NCBI GenBank assembly: GCA_020720455.1
Contig: DYOQ01000028.1
Coordinates: forward strand, 1 to 36,389
DNA length: 36,389 nucleotides
Source: Bdellovibrio sp.
GTDB taxonomy: Bacteria; Bdellovibrionota; Bacteriovoracia; Bacteriovoracales; Bacteriovoracaceae
Reading direction: 5' to 3'
The notes beneath the pieces were generated by a model that saw only the letters and a program-made list of their open reading frames with translations, was not told where the DNA came from and made no database searches. The position numbers and the translations under genes were made by a program. The stretch's first letter is position 1, and each line of letters starts with the position of its first letter. Below are positions 1 through 8,470 of this stretch, piece after piece.

Positions 1-1
1 A

Positions 2-433
2 GCTCCACCAGCGGTAGCACCCGAAGTTAAACCAGAAAAAAACCCTAAAATTGTTAAAGTCAAAGCTGTTTTTATACCAAACAGTCCTGAAGATTTTGAT
101 GGCCAAGACAAAATAGAATCGGATGAACTGAGTATCAATTTTTCAAGCGATGGCCAAGGAGATGATTCAGTCAATAACGATAGGGACGATAGGGACGATA
201 GGGACGAGAAGGACGAGAAGGACGAGAAGGATAAGGATAAGGATAAGGATGGTAGGAGTGGAAAGGATGATTCAGAAGAAGATGAAGAAGGTGATGATCA
301 TGGTTTACCAGATGATTTAACGCCAGACTTTAACAGTAATCAAGAAAATAAAAAGAATGGCCAAGTGCTTACTCCTCCGCAGCCTCCGTCACTTCCTGGC
401 CATGTCGTAGGTCCACATGTTATCGCCAGATAA
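2..433 (+). CDS. C-terminal part of an unidentified protein with a charged repeat tail (5' truncated)
   Basis: An open frame enters from the left edge and ends at TAA 431-433; its start lies outside the window. The visible 143 residues are rich in Pro, Lys, Asp and Glu. Residues about 60-83 form a low-complexity block of DRD, EKD and DK units encoded by tandem DNA repeats (179-250), followed by an acidic stretch and a Pro-rich end (PPQPPSLPGHVVGPHVIAR). No catalytic motif is visible. Composition suggests a flexible, hydrophilic and probably exported or surface tail, but that is inference. A 135-nt gap with a promoter-like -10 separates it from the next gene, so it probably belongs to a different transcript. 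I do not recognise the family. Confidence 0.6.
   Translation, partial: APPAVAPEVKPEKNPKIVKVKAVFIPNSPEDFDGQDKIESDELSINFSSDGQGDDSVNNDRDDRDDRDEKDEKDEKDKDKDKDGRSGKDDSEEDEEGDDHGLPDDLTPDFNSNQENKKNGQVLTPPQPPSLPGHVVGPHVIAR
179..250 (+). repeat. In-frame tandem repeats encoding an Asp/Arg/Lys tract
   Basis: Three copies of gatagggac are followed by two of gagaaggac, a gagaag and three gataag units. All units are 9 or 6 nt, so copy-number change would lengthen or shorten the protein without breaking the frame. Confidence 0.85.
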
Positions 434-486
434 AAAAATAAACACTTTCAAATAATTTATCACATTTAGTATCGCGCCATGCGCTC

Positions 487-492
487 TATAAT
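487..492 (+). promoter_or_regulatory. Putative sigma70 -10 box for the 569-7650 gene set
   Basis: A perfect TATAAT lies 77 nt upstream of the ATG at 569. No good -35 box is seen 16-18 nt further upstream, so the call is weak. If real, transcription starts near 499, which argues against the upstream in-frame ATG at 479. Confidence 0.35.
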
Positions 493-568
493 TTTATCTC
501 AAAGATATTTTCTCGGCACAACTATTGCACATCATTTATTCACACAAAACAATTCCAGAGGAGGAAAA

Positions 569-1375
569 ATGAGAATGATGTTAACAATGCTACTTTTTAT
601 GTTTGCCATTCATGGCTGTGGAGGACATGGTGATGGTTCTGCAGGTATGACACACAATGAGCTGGCGGCCAACTTTGTACAACAGCTAAACAGTAACGCA
701 TCGTTTAGCGTAACTCTTGTCAAAAATAGCACTCTGAAATCTAATTTTATTGTTATCTATGACCATAAATATGGAACATATGATGCAATTGATTTAAGCT
801 CATATGATCCAAATAAAATTTCTGCGACAGATTATTACAATCAACATGCAGGTCAATTTTTTTACGATCTTCAAGTACTGCCAGGCTATTACGAAACTGC
901 ATGGAATCTTGTAACTCATTACGATAGTTACGGTAAACCATATGAAGAGTGGGAACCGACTGAAACATGGGTACCAACGCAATATAGAGATTATTATTCT
1001 GGATTTGTTTTTGAAAAAATTGATACTTCAGCTAAAGACCTTGAAAAAATCTCTGCATTAAGCGAAGTAATCCGAGTTGAAAACACTGCAGAATATTTAA
1101 ACAAAGAGATGGGACTTACTCTTGAAAGAGGACAAGAAATCTCAAGGCTTGCGATACAATGGGAAAAGGCAGGTAAAGCGAGCATGACAACTGAAGAACA
1201 TGATGCATTTGCAAGTGAGCTGCTTGGAGTAACCATAACTGATGCTATGTCAGCTTACAAAAAATCAATCGAAGGTGATAATAAATCTTTAGAAGCTGTC
1301 ATTAAAAAAGCGGCCAATACTAATGGTATTACCCCAGAACATATGAATGAACTAATAACAAAATTTCTTGAATAA
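569..1375 (+). CDS. Small lipoprotein of unknown function (268 aa)
   Basis: Start chosen at ATG 569, preceded by a strong Shine-Dalgarno (gaggagg). The longer frame from ATG 479 has no ribosome site and would bury the signal peptide. The N-terminus (MRMMLTMLLFMFAIHGC) is a lipoprotein signal with lipobox-like IHG-Cys17. The mature part is Tyr/Trp-rich around residues 85-145 (EEWEPTETWVPTQYRDYYSG) and then mostly helical and charged, with no recognised domain. It is followed after 82 nt, containing a strong hairpin, by a large secreted protein and then a subtilase, so it may form an exported functional set with them. I cannot assign a function. Membrane of final residence is not predictable from this sequence alone. 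Confidence 0.75.
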   Translation: MRMMLTMLLFMFAIHGCGGHGDGSAGMTHNELAANFVQQLNSNASFSVTLVKNSTLKSNFIVIYDHKYGTYDAIDLSSYDPNKISATDYYNQHAGQFFYDLQVLPGYYETAWNLVTHYDSYGKPYEEWEPTETWVPTQYRDYYSGFVFEKIDTSAKDLEKISALSEVIRVENTAEYLNKEMGLTLERGQEISRLAIQWEKAGKASMTTEEHDAFASELLGVTITDAMSAYKKSIEGDNKSLEAVIKKAANTNGITPEHMNELITKFLE

Positions 1376-1385
1376 TACAGCGCAC

Positions 1386-1423
1386 GGAGCGATTTGATAC
1401 TGATAGCAGTGTCAAATTGCTCC
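1386..1423 (+). ncRNA. 16-bp RNA hairpin in the intergenic leader, not terminator-like
   Basis: Positions 1386-1401 pair continuously with 1408-1423 around the 6-nt loop gatagc. Fourteen pairs are Watson-Crick and two are G-U in the plus-strand RNA (1391-1418 and 1398-1411); on the minus-strand RNA these two would be C-A mismatches. No U tract follows. It lies 10 nt after the lipoprotein stop and 34 nt before the next start codon, so RNA processing, mRNA stabilisation or differential expression are possible roles. Confidence 0.7.
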
Positions 1424-1457
1424 TGCCTGGTGAAAAAATTACACTACAGAGGGCCAG

Positions 1458-4400
1458 ATGATAAAATATCAAGTCACAATTTTTTTAACTTTTATTTTTT
1501 TTCAATTGACGCATGCTGGTTCATTAAATGATTATCCTGGCTCTGTTCCTCTTACGTTTGGCAGATTACCATCTAGTGATCTTGTTTATAACGGTGAAAT
1601 AATCACTCCTCTTCAAGCAAAGCAGCTATATTTAAATGAGCATGTCGACTTAAGTGAACTTAATCCTCAAGATGGAAGTGATATCTGGAGTAATAATATT
1701 GGAACAATGCTAGATCCTAAAGATGATATACTCGATTTTGACGACACCGCTCCAGGAAAACATGTTTCAAATATTATCTCAAGAATTGGTAATTTTAGAT
1801 TTACAATTAAACAAAGCAGCACTAGTGGCGAAACTAAAACATATACAGTACTTGCAAGCAAAGATGTTCACGCATTCTTATTAAGAAAAAATTTACTAAG
1901 AAAACTCGGATACAAAATCCCTGCAATAAAATATTTAAAAAACTTAGATGTATCATTTAATGGAAGTGCATCTAAAAAATCATTTATCAGCGATCTCGAA
2001 TCTGCAACATTTGGTGGTTCAAAGCGGTGGGTAGCTAAAAATGAGGAGAGCGACAACTGCCTAACACTACAAGACGTCATAATGTTCGATTCGAATGAGC
2101 AGACATACAACCTTGCTATCGGTCAAATCCCTGGTGAGATTATAAGAGGCAGAAGAGTCTTAAACGCTTTAATCATACCATATGGAATAGTTGATACCAG
2201 AGAGAGTATAAACGGATTTAAATGGAGTGTTGGAAAAACTGTTAACAACTCAATATTGTTTGATATCATGGGAGCAGAAACATTTTCAACTACATGGCAC
2301 GATGGCATTTGGATTACAAAAAGAGTTGCGAAATTATCAAGAGAAGATTTTGAAGAGATAGTAGAGCAATCACACTACCCTGCTCCTGTTGCAGCACTTC
2401 TCGTAGAAAAACTTATCTCCAGAAGAAATAGTATCATCAACAAATTTAAACTAGAAAATATAAGTAATATAACAATAAATCCCAAAGTTTCTCTAGGGCA
2501 AGAATTAAACGAAGGAGTGCTATTAGAAAATGATTATCAAGGTTATGCTTCTAAATTTTCGTACGGAAGTCCAGACTCTCCACTCTCAAGTAGTGAAATC
2601 AGGTCATTCTTTTTATCAAAAATACTTTCTACTACTCTCGACAATCTTGTAGAAAACTTCAACGATAAATTTTTGTTAAGTGCTGACATAGGAAAAGCAG
2701 TATACGAAAAACAAAAAGATCTAATAAATAATCAGATTGAAAAATTTTTTAAAACAGGCGAACTAAATAAAATCCCCATTGGGATATGGGCAACTCCAAC
2801 GTATAATGGCAATGCTTCTATATCCCGAGATATCGTAACTGGAAGCTACATGGGAACATCTAACGTTATTCAGTTAGCGGACTCGCTAGATTTGCAAGCA
2901 GGAGTTGGAGTTTATGTAGGGATACATGGTCTTCCTGCAAACTTGAAGATTGAAGGTGGCGCTGGTGTATCACTCTCAAGAACTTACACTCACCTAAAAC
3001 CTATTAAGAGTATAAAAAAAGCTCTAAGGGAACCGTTTCGCCATATTTTAGTGCCGATGGTTAAAGATGGTTATGGGAAAATCTTTGATGATTTAGCGTC
3101 AGGTGAATACAAAGATGCTCCAGATGAATCAAAAGATAAAATGCTTGAAGAGTGCGTAAAACTTTTTCAGGAAAAAATGGAAATTGGTGAATCATTAATT
3201 ATCAGCGATAACATCACTTTTGGAGGATCTGTCGGCATTTCATATGGAATTACCGAATTGATAGAGGCACAGGCCAAATTCAATAGTTCTAGATATACTA
3301 TATCGAGACTCCACATAACAAGAGCGACAAAAGATGAGATTCATGTTTACAAAGATTATGGCAAAGCAACAATGGTTGGAGTTGGAATATCTCTTGAAGC
3401 TTATCTACCAATTATATCTCTGAAGATTACTAAGAATAAAGGTATCGCCAAAACAAAATTTTACAAAATTGATATTGGTAACAAAACAGAAAAAGAGTTG
3501 CGCAAGAAAAATTTATTAGCGCTTAATGACCTATTTAAAAACAATGACCTTGAATTTCTTGAAACTTTCAACAAACCATTTTTAATTGAGCACTCATTTA
3601 AAACCAACAATGCTGATACTCATATCTTGTTCTTCAGATCAAGCGGTCAAAAAACAAGCGACATGATTCTCATCAAACATCCAGAAGGTGGTGAAAAATC
3701 TATTAAACTAAACTCAATTGCCAAACGAACTGGAAAAGATTTGCAAGCATTTACAATTGAGGCCATTAATGCATTACTTGAAGAGTTAAGTGATGAGGAC
3801 ATCTCCGTTTCAAATCCAGGTGGCGGTGACCCTGCCAGTGGATATAAAGGATCGTCTTTTACTAAGGACATTCAGTTTGTAACAGATACTACCTCAAAAA
3901 AACCATATCCATTTGGAGACATCGAGTACAATTGGAAGGGATGGAATGCTAGAGAAGGACAAATCAAATCAACACTTGAACAAATCAAAGACAGATTTGG
4001 AAATGTAATTTTTGATGAACTCGATTTAATCATGACTGAAAATCTTCAGCTCTATGACATTAACGTTAAGGTGTATCTATACAAACCGGCCATCGAATCG
4101 CTTGTTCAACTTCCAACAAAAAGTCTTATTAAATTTATTAAAGAAAATAGTACACTGGAAAATGATGAAAACAATCTTGAAATGAGCTTAAAGGAGCATT
4201 TCATAACTAAGATATCCGATCTTCATACTAAACTTCAAAACAGCTATCGAGACTTTGACCATGAGAAGTCAAATGAGCTTGCCACTAGTTTAACCTATGC
4301 ACTAGATGAAAGTTTAAAGTTTTCAGACTTAACACAACTTCTCGGTGGAGAAAACAATATTTTTCTTCAAGGCGTAATAAAGGGGTTTAGAGACGGTGAT

Positions 4401-4544
4401 GAAGATGGTGACACTCCAATTATATCATCGACAATAGGTCAAATAGGTAGCGAACAAATTAGTGGGCCACTTAGAACGTTACAACGTCAAATTGGAATTA
4501 GCGATGGCGAATTTAGAGCGCTTTGGATTATGAGGGAGCTATAA
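1458..4544 (+). CDS. Large secreted protein of unknown function (1028 aa)
   Basis: ATG 1458 follows the purine-rich site gaggg. Residues 1-20 (MIKYQVTIFLTFIFFQLTHA) form a signal peptide with predicted cleavage after THA, without a lipobox Cys. The mature protein is mixed alpha/beta with no membrane helix and few Cys. Residues about 135-330 contain a block around LLRKNLLRKLGYKIPAIKYL and GIVDTRESINGFKWSVGKTV that looks like an ordered domain; residues about 485-520 hold a Gly-rich amphipathic stretch. I do not recognise a family with confidence. The gene ends 1 nt before the start of the S8 protease gene, so the two are almost certainly co-translated; it may be a partner, substrate or chaperone of that protease (inference). 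Confidence 0.8.
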   Translation: MIKYQVTIFLTFIFFQLTHAGSLNDYPGSVPLTFGRLPSSDLVYNGEIITPLQAKQLYLNEHVDLSELNPQDGSDIWSNNIGTMLDPKDDILDFDDTAPGKHVSNIISRIGNFRFTIKQSSTSGETKTYTVLASKDVHAFLLRKNLLRKLGYKIPAIKYLKNLDVSFNGSASKKSFISDLESATFGGSKRWVAKNEESDNCLTLQDVIMFDSNEQTYNLAIGQIPGEIIRGRRVLNALIIPYGIVDTRESINGFKWSVGKTVNNSILFDIMGAETFSTTWHDGIWITKRVAKLSREDFEEIVEQSHYPAPVAALLVEKLISRRNSIINKFKLENISNITINPKVSLGQELNEGVLLENDYQGYASKFSYGSPDSPLSSSEIRSFFLSKILSTTLDNLVENFNDKFLLSADIGKAVYEKQKDLINNQIEKFFKTGELNKIPIGIWATPTYNGNASISRDIVTGSYMGTSNVIQLADSLDLQAGVGVYVGIHGLPANLKIEGGAGVSLSRTYTHLKPIKSIKKALREPFRHILVPMVKDGYGKIFDDLASGEYKDAPDESKDKMLEECVKLFQEKMEIGESLIISDNITFGGSVGISYGITELIEAQAKFNSSRYTISRLHITRATKDEIHVYKDYGKATMVGVGISLEAYLPIISLKITKNKGIAKTKFYKIDIGNKTEKELRKKNLLALNDLFKNNDLEFLETFNKPFLIEHSFKTNNADTHILFFRSSGQKTSDMILIKHPEGGEKSIKLNSIAKRTGKDLQAFTIEAINALLEELSDEDISVSNPGGGDPASGYKGSSFTKDIQFVTDTTSKKPYPFGDIEYNWKGWNAREGQIKSTLEQIKDRFGNVIFDELDLIMTENLQLYDINVKVYLYKPAIESLVQLPTKSLIKFIKENSTLENDENNLEMSLKEHFITKISDLHTKLQNSYRDFDHEKSNELATSLTYALDESLKFSDLTQLLGGENNIFLQGVIKGFRDGDEDGDTPIISSTIGQIGSEQISGPLRTLQRQIGISDGEFRALWIMREL

Positions 4545-4545
4545 A

Positions 4546-7500
4546 ATGAAGATAACAGGATTAACTATACTGATTTTTGCAATAACACTTACTTCGATAG
4601 CAGCAGTATCTGCCACTCAAAAAAAACAATACATAATAGAGTTTCAAAACATACCAAGCGATAGTGAAATTCAAATAATCCGAGAAAACTTCTCAAGTGA
4701 CATCGCTAGAATGTCATCATATAGCGACAGTGACTATTTCAAGAGAGCATACAAAATTTCGCTTCACCCACACCAACTAAAAGCAATAAAAAGTAGCATT
4801 AAAATAAACGAGATAGAAGATGTTGTTACTTTTACATCAGAGAGCATTATTCCATCAAGTGGGAATGATCAAATCAGTGATGATACGTTTGCCAACTACC
4901 AGTGGGGACTAAAGTTTAATGGCCAGCAACTAACTGAAGAAAAATCAGATATAGAAAGCATAGTAATTGATGGGAATGAAAATAGTGATATTAATATATC
5001 AAGAGATTTAATTAAAAATATTGAAAATAAAATAAATAAGGATGTTATTGTAGCTGTAATAGATACAGGCATTGATCACTCTCACCCTGACCTTAAAAAC
5101 AGTATTTTCATTAATAAGCTAGAGTGTCCAGATGGTGTAATTCCTTTTAACCCTAAGCAAGATCTCGACCATAATGGGTATATTGGCGACTGTTCAGGAT
5201 TAGATTTTACATCAGATCAAGGAATTGACAACCGCCCAGAAGACCTAATTGGACATGGAACACATGTTGCGGGAATCATCGCGGCGGCCAGTAATAACGA
5301 TGAAGGAGTATCTGGACTAAGCAACAAAATCAAAATTCTTCCACTTAAAGTCTTATCTAATAGGCAGTCAAAAAATACGACTACCGCGATTGGATTAAGT
5401 GACAGATTAGCTGAAGCTATTTTGTACGCTGTCAAAATGAAGGTAGATGTTATTAACCTTAGTATCGGCATTCCAATTTCTATGGACAAAAATCATATTA
5501 GGATGGCAGTCGCTGAAGCAATAAAAAACAATATTGCAGTCATTGCTGCTGCTGGAAATAACAATAGCGATGGCATGATTATCCCTTGTGCGTATTCTGG
5601 AGTTATCTGCGTTGGTGCAACAACAATTACTGGTGACACATCATCTTTTACAAATTTTGGTGGGCATGTAGATATCTTAGCTCCTGGAGATAATATCCTT
5701 AGTACATTTCCTACTGGCCTAGAACCTTTAATTTTTTCAACTAAAGGGTATGAGATTAAGAGCGGGACAAGTCAAGCAGCACCTTTCGTTGCTGGAGCAC
5801 TAGCATTATTAAAAGGGTTGCGTCCAAGTTACGATATCACAACGCTAAAAAGCAGACTGTTTTCTTCCTCAAACCAAACAAATAAAATTAGTAAAAATTC
5901 TCTTTTCGGCCTAATTGATATTAATAAATTACTATCTAATATCAACAGTGATATACCATATCCTCAATTTAAAGAGCTAGGACAAATCGTTATTGGTGAT
6001 AAAAACCAGTTTACTATTAAGATACCAATCTTTAATTTACAAAAAAATCTTAGGGTAACTGTTTTACCTACAGTAAATATTGAATATCAACAGACGGAAT
6101 ATGACATTAAACACTTTGGCCAGAGTGAGATTGAAATAAATGGCAAAATATCAAATCTCTTAATGGACTCACGAGTTGAAATAAAACTAAAATTTACAAG
6201 TGATGCTAGTACAAGAACATTCACGCATACAACTAAAATTTCCAAGGAACCAACAAAAAACGAGCAAACACTTTCTAAATCTATTGCTATCCAATCTCAA
6301 CTAATGGCATCGCTTAGAACAATAGATTCAGGAACTTTTGATTTAGACTCTCCAGATTACTATTTAACAAGAGAGCTAAATAGTTCAATAGAGATCGACA
6401 TCTACAAACACATTGGCCTAAACATTATAAAACAAGACACCATCACTATCCCGAATGCTGCAAGCTTACTCTCTATCTTCAAGCAAGATTTTAACGGTGA
6501 CAATTCCCCTGATTATTTGCTTAGAACTCTTGAGATTCATAATAATGAGCAATCAATTCATTATCATTTTTACGACAACGAACTAAATCCTCTTTGGAAA
6601 AACATTCAATCATCATGGCCACTCATTTTTGAACATGTAATTTTAGACAACGCCAATTTTGCTACACTTCAAATAAATATCGAAAATGAATCGGTCCCAG
6701 TCTTTATATTTAAAGCTATTGGCCCACAACCAAAAAGTGATAAACCTAATAATAAATTTGACGATATTGATAAAACTAATAAACCTCGTATTTATGGATT
6801 TTCTCCTATCAAAAACGGAGATGCTATCAATCTACAGACACATGAAGTTCCAATCAGAGATTATGTAACCGAAAATTTCGAAATACTATTCAATGATGAC
6901 ATTGTCGTTTCTCATTTAATTCCACAAACCGATGCTGATAGAGTACTTAATCAATTTCGCGTTATAATTGCCGTTGGAAATAATTACCTGAAAAAAAATT
7001 ACGTGTTAACAATTCGTGATATTTTTGATTTTTCAAAATGGAGTCATCAAGAATTGGATATAGAAATTCCAACTAATCTATCTATAATGAATAAAACTGT
7101 TGATCTAATCAAGGGGACATGGAACGGAGTCTCTCTCACAAGCTCAGCTGGTGATGCACTAAGAACATACATTACAACACTACGACCTGATGGCCTTGCA
7201 ACTACGAACTATGTTCTACAAAAAGATTGGAGTGAGCCAATGCTCGATCACATAGTAACCGCAATCAAAAATGATACAACGTTATCAGTTTTTCAAACGA
7301 GAAGTAAGTTGCTAGCAAAAATTTTCAATGGAAAGCAAATAAAAACTTTTTCGTTTCCAACCCACATCAGCTCATTCTTAACTGGAGAAATCCTCAAAGA
7401 AGGACTCTATGTTTTGCCAATGAAAGATAAGATTGCCATCTACGTCGATGCTTCACCCGTTACGATGAGAAATATTTACGTAATGTTTATTGATGAAAAC

Positions 7501-7650
7501 GGGATAACTGCTCCCATTGCAAACAGTCTACACGTGCCACTAAATTGTATGGCAAAAAACCCTGTCAAAATTAATGGTAAAATCCACTTTACGCTTGGAT
7601 GCAGTGAAAATGGTAAATCAATGATTAAATATATCGAAGTAAATGACTAA
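4546..7650 (+). CDS. Secreted subtilisin-family (S8) serine protease with long C-terminal extension (1034 aa)
   Basis: Signal peptide at residues 1-23 (ending AAVSA). Residues about 25-100 look like an inhibitor-I9-type propeptide. The catalytic domain spans about 165-460 and keeps the triad: Asp173 in VIDTGIDHSHPDL, His237 in GHGTHVAG, and Ser409 in SGTSQAAP (family consensus GTSMAAP); Asn338 in AAAGNNN fits the oxyanion hole. About 570 residues follow, predicted beta-rich; DFNGDNSPDYLL (about 645-656) resembles an FG-GAP/VCBS-type calcium-loop repeat, but only one clear copy is seen. The family cleaves peptide bonds outside the cytoplasm. The start is 1 nt after the stop of the upstream secreted gene. 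The stop overlaps that of the convergent phosphodiesterase gene by 4 nt (7647-7650), leaving no room for a terminator between them. The S8 assignment is firm; the substrate is unknown. Confidence 0.95.
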   Translation: MKITGLTILIFAITLTSIAAVSATQKKQYIIEFQNIPSDSEIQIIRENFSSDIARMSSYSDSDYFKRAYKISLHPHQLKAIKSSIKINEIEDVVTFTSESIIPSSGNDQISDDTFANYQWGLKFNGQQLTEEKSDIESIVIDGNENSDINISRDLIKNIENKINKDVIVAVIDTGIDHSHPDLKNSIFINKLECPDGVIPFNPKQDLDHNGYIGDCSGLDFTSDQGIDNRPEDLIGHGTHVAGIIAAASNNDEGVSGLSNKIKILPLKVLSNRQSKNTTTAIGLSDRLAEAILYAVKMKVDVINLSIGIPISMDKNHIRMAVAEAIKNNIAVIAAAGNNNSDGMIIPCAYSGVICVGATTITGDTSSFTNFGGHVDILAPGDNILSTFPTGLEPLIFSTKGYEIKSGTSQAAPFVAGALALLKGLRPSYDITTLKSRLFSSSNQTNKISKNSLFGLIDINKLLSNINSDIPYPQFKELGQIVIGDKNQFTIKIPIFNLQKNLRVTVLPTVNIEYQQTEYDIKHFGQSEIEINGKISNLLMDSRVEIKLKFTSDASTRTFTHTTKISKEPTKNEQTLSKSIAIQSQLMASLRTIDSGTFDLDSPDYYLTRELNSSIEIDIYKHIGLNIIKQDTITIPNAASLLSIFKQDFNGDNSPDYLLRTLEIHNNEQSIHYHFYDNELNPLWKNIQSSWPLIFEHVILDNANFATLQINIENESVPVFIFKAIGPQPKSDKPNNKFDDIDKTNKPRIYGFSPIKNGDAINLQTHEVPIRDYVTENFEILFNDDIVVSHLIPQTDADRVLNQFRVIIAVGNNYLKKNYVLTIRDIFDFSKWSHQELDIEIPTNLSIMNKTVDLIKGTWNGVSLTSSAGDALRTYITTLRPDGLATTNYVLQKDWSEPMLDHIVTAIKNDTTLSVFQTRSKLLAKIFNGKQIKTFSFPTHISSFLTGEILKEGLYVLPMKDKIAIYVDASPVTMRNIYVMFIDENGITAPIANSLHVPLNCMAKNPVKINGKIHFTLGCSENGKSMIKYIEVND

Positions 7651-8411
7651 AACATATAAGTCGCATTATCGGACCCAAGAAGTGTGATACGGCCTTCATT
7701 AATTTTATCGATCTCTTCATACAACTTAGTTTGGTAAGTTGGTTTGAGATGGCCAACAAATAGTGGAATTTTTGGAGGCATCTTTTTTATCTCGTTTTTT
7801 AATCCCATCGGAGTTAAGTGGAAACTATCTTTCGCTACCTGCTCCATGAAATTTGGAAAACTAACCTCTGTAAAAATAGCTTTCAGATTTGGCTCAAGTT
7901 TTGCCAACTCCCAAATTCTTTCAGTTGGGCCAGTGTCTTGAGTAAAAACAATTGCAGTGTCGCCCTTTGATATTATAAATCCAAGCGCATCAGTTGGATG
8001 GTTAACACTAACAGGAAGTACATCATACTGGCCGATCTTAACTTTCTTTTCAGGCACAAGATCATGGTAAGAAACGATAGGATTTTCAACTGATGGAATT
8101 TTTGTAAAATCAGGCCAAATAATATCGTTCATAATATGTTGCTTGATAGCTTTTTTTACAGTCTTATTGGAATAAACATGGAAGGGTTCATCTTTTAGGC
8201 CAAAACAGTTATCACACAAGAATGGTAGATCACCCAAATGATCTAAGTGAGCGTGTGAAATTAAAACATTCTCAATTAATTTTTGCTCATCAATAAGGAG
8301 ACCTGCTGCAACTGAACCCGCATCAATTAACAATTTCCCATCAACAAGATAGGAGGTTGTTCTATAGTTAGGGGCCCTGCCTCCGTGTCCACCAATAATC
8401 TTTACTAACAT
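7647..8411 (-). CDS. Metallo-beta-lactamase-fold hydrolase, class II 3',5'-cyclic-nucleotide phosphodiesterase-like (254 aa)
   Basis: The metal-binding signature is complete: His53, His55, Asp57, His58 in SHAHLDHLGD, His138 (VNHPTD), bridging Asp159 (TQDTGPTE) and His221 (VGHLKP). The block TEVSFPN and HLTPMGL at residues 181-204 is typical of class II cyclic-nucleotide phosphodiesterases, which hydrolyse cAMP or cGMP, rather than of RNase Z or glyoxalase II. The length fits. There is no signal peptide, so it is probably cytoplasmic. ATG 8411 is preceded by a gaggtt-type site. It is probably transcribed as a single gene or downstream of rsmI, separated by 59 nt. Substrate identity (cAMP or another cyclic nucleotide) is inference; an alternative is a broad MBL-fold phosphodiesterase. 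Confidence 0.75.
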   Translation of the reverse strand: MLVKIIGGHGGRAPNYRTTSYLVDGKLLIDAGSVAAGLLIDEQKLIENVLISHAHLDHLGDLPFLCDNCFGLKDEPFHVYSNKTVKKAIKQHIMNDIIWPDFTKIPSVENPIVSYHDLVPEKKVKIGQYDVLPVSVNHPTDALGFIISKGDTAIVFTQDTGPTERIWELAKLEPNLKAIFTEVSFPNFMEQVAKDSFHLTPMGLKNEIKKMPPKIPLFVGHLKPTYQTKLYEEIDKINEGRITLLGSDNATYMF

Positions 8412-8470
8412 AATCTAACCTCAATAATAAAATTATCGCTATTTCTTTAATAAACGTCAAACAACAAAAT

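Noticed and set aside
179-250. CRISPR array
   Set aside because: Units are 6-9 nt, contiguous, without spacers and in frame within a coding region.
479-568. Longer N-terminus for the small lipoprotein (ATG 479)
   Set aside because: No ribosome site, lies upstream of the TATAAT at 487, and would displace the lipoprotein signal that begins at ATG 569.
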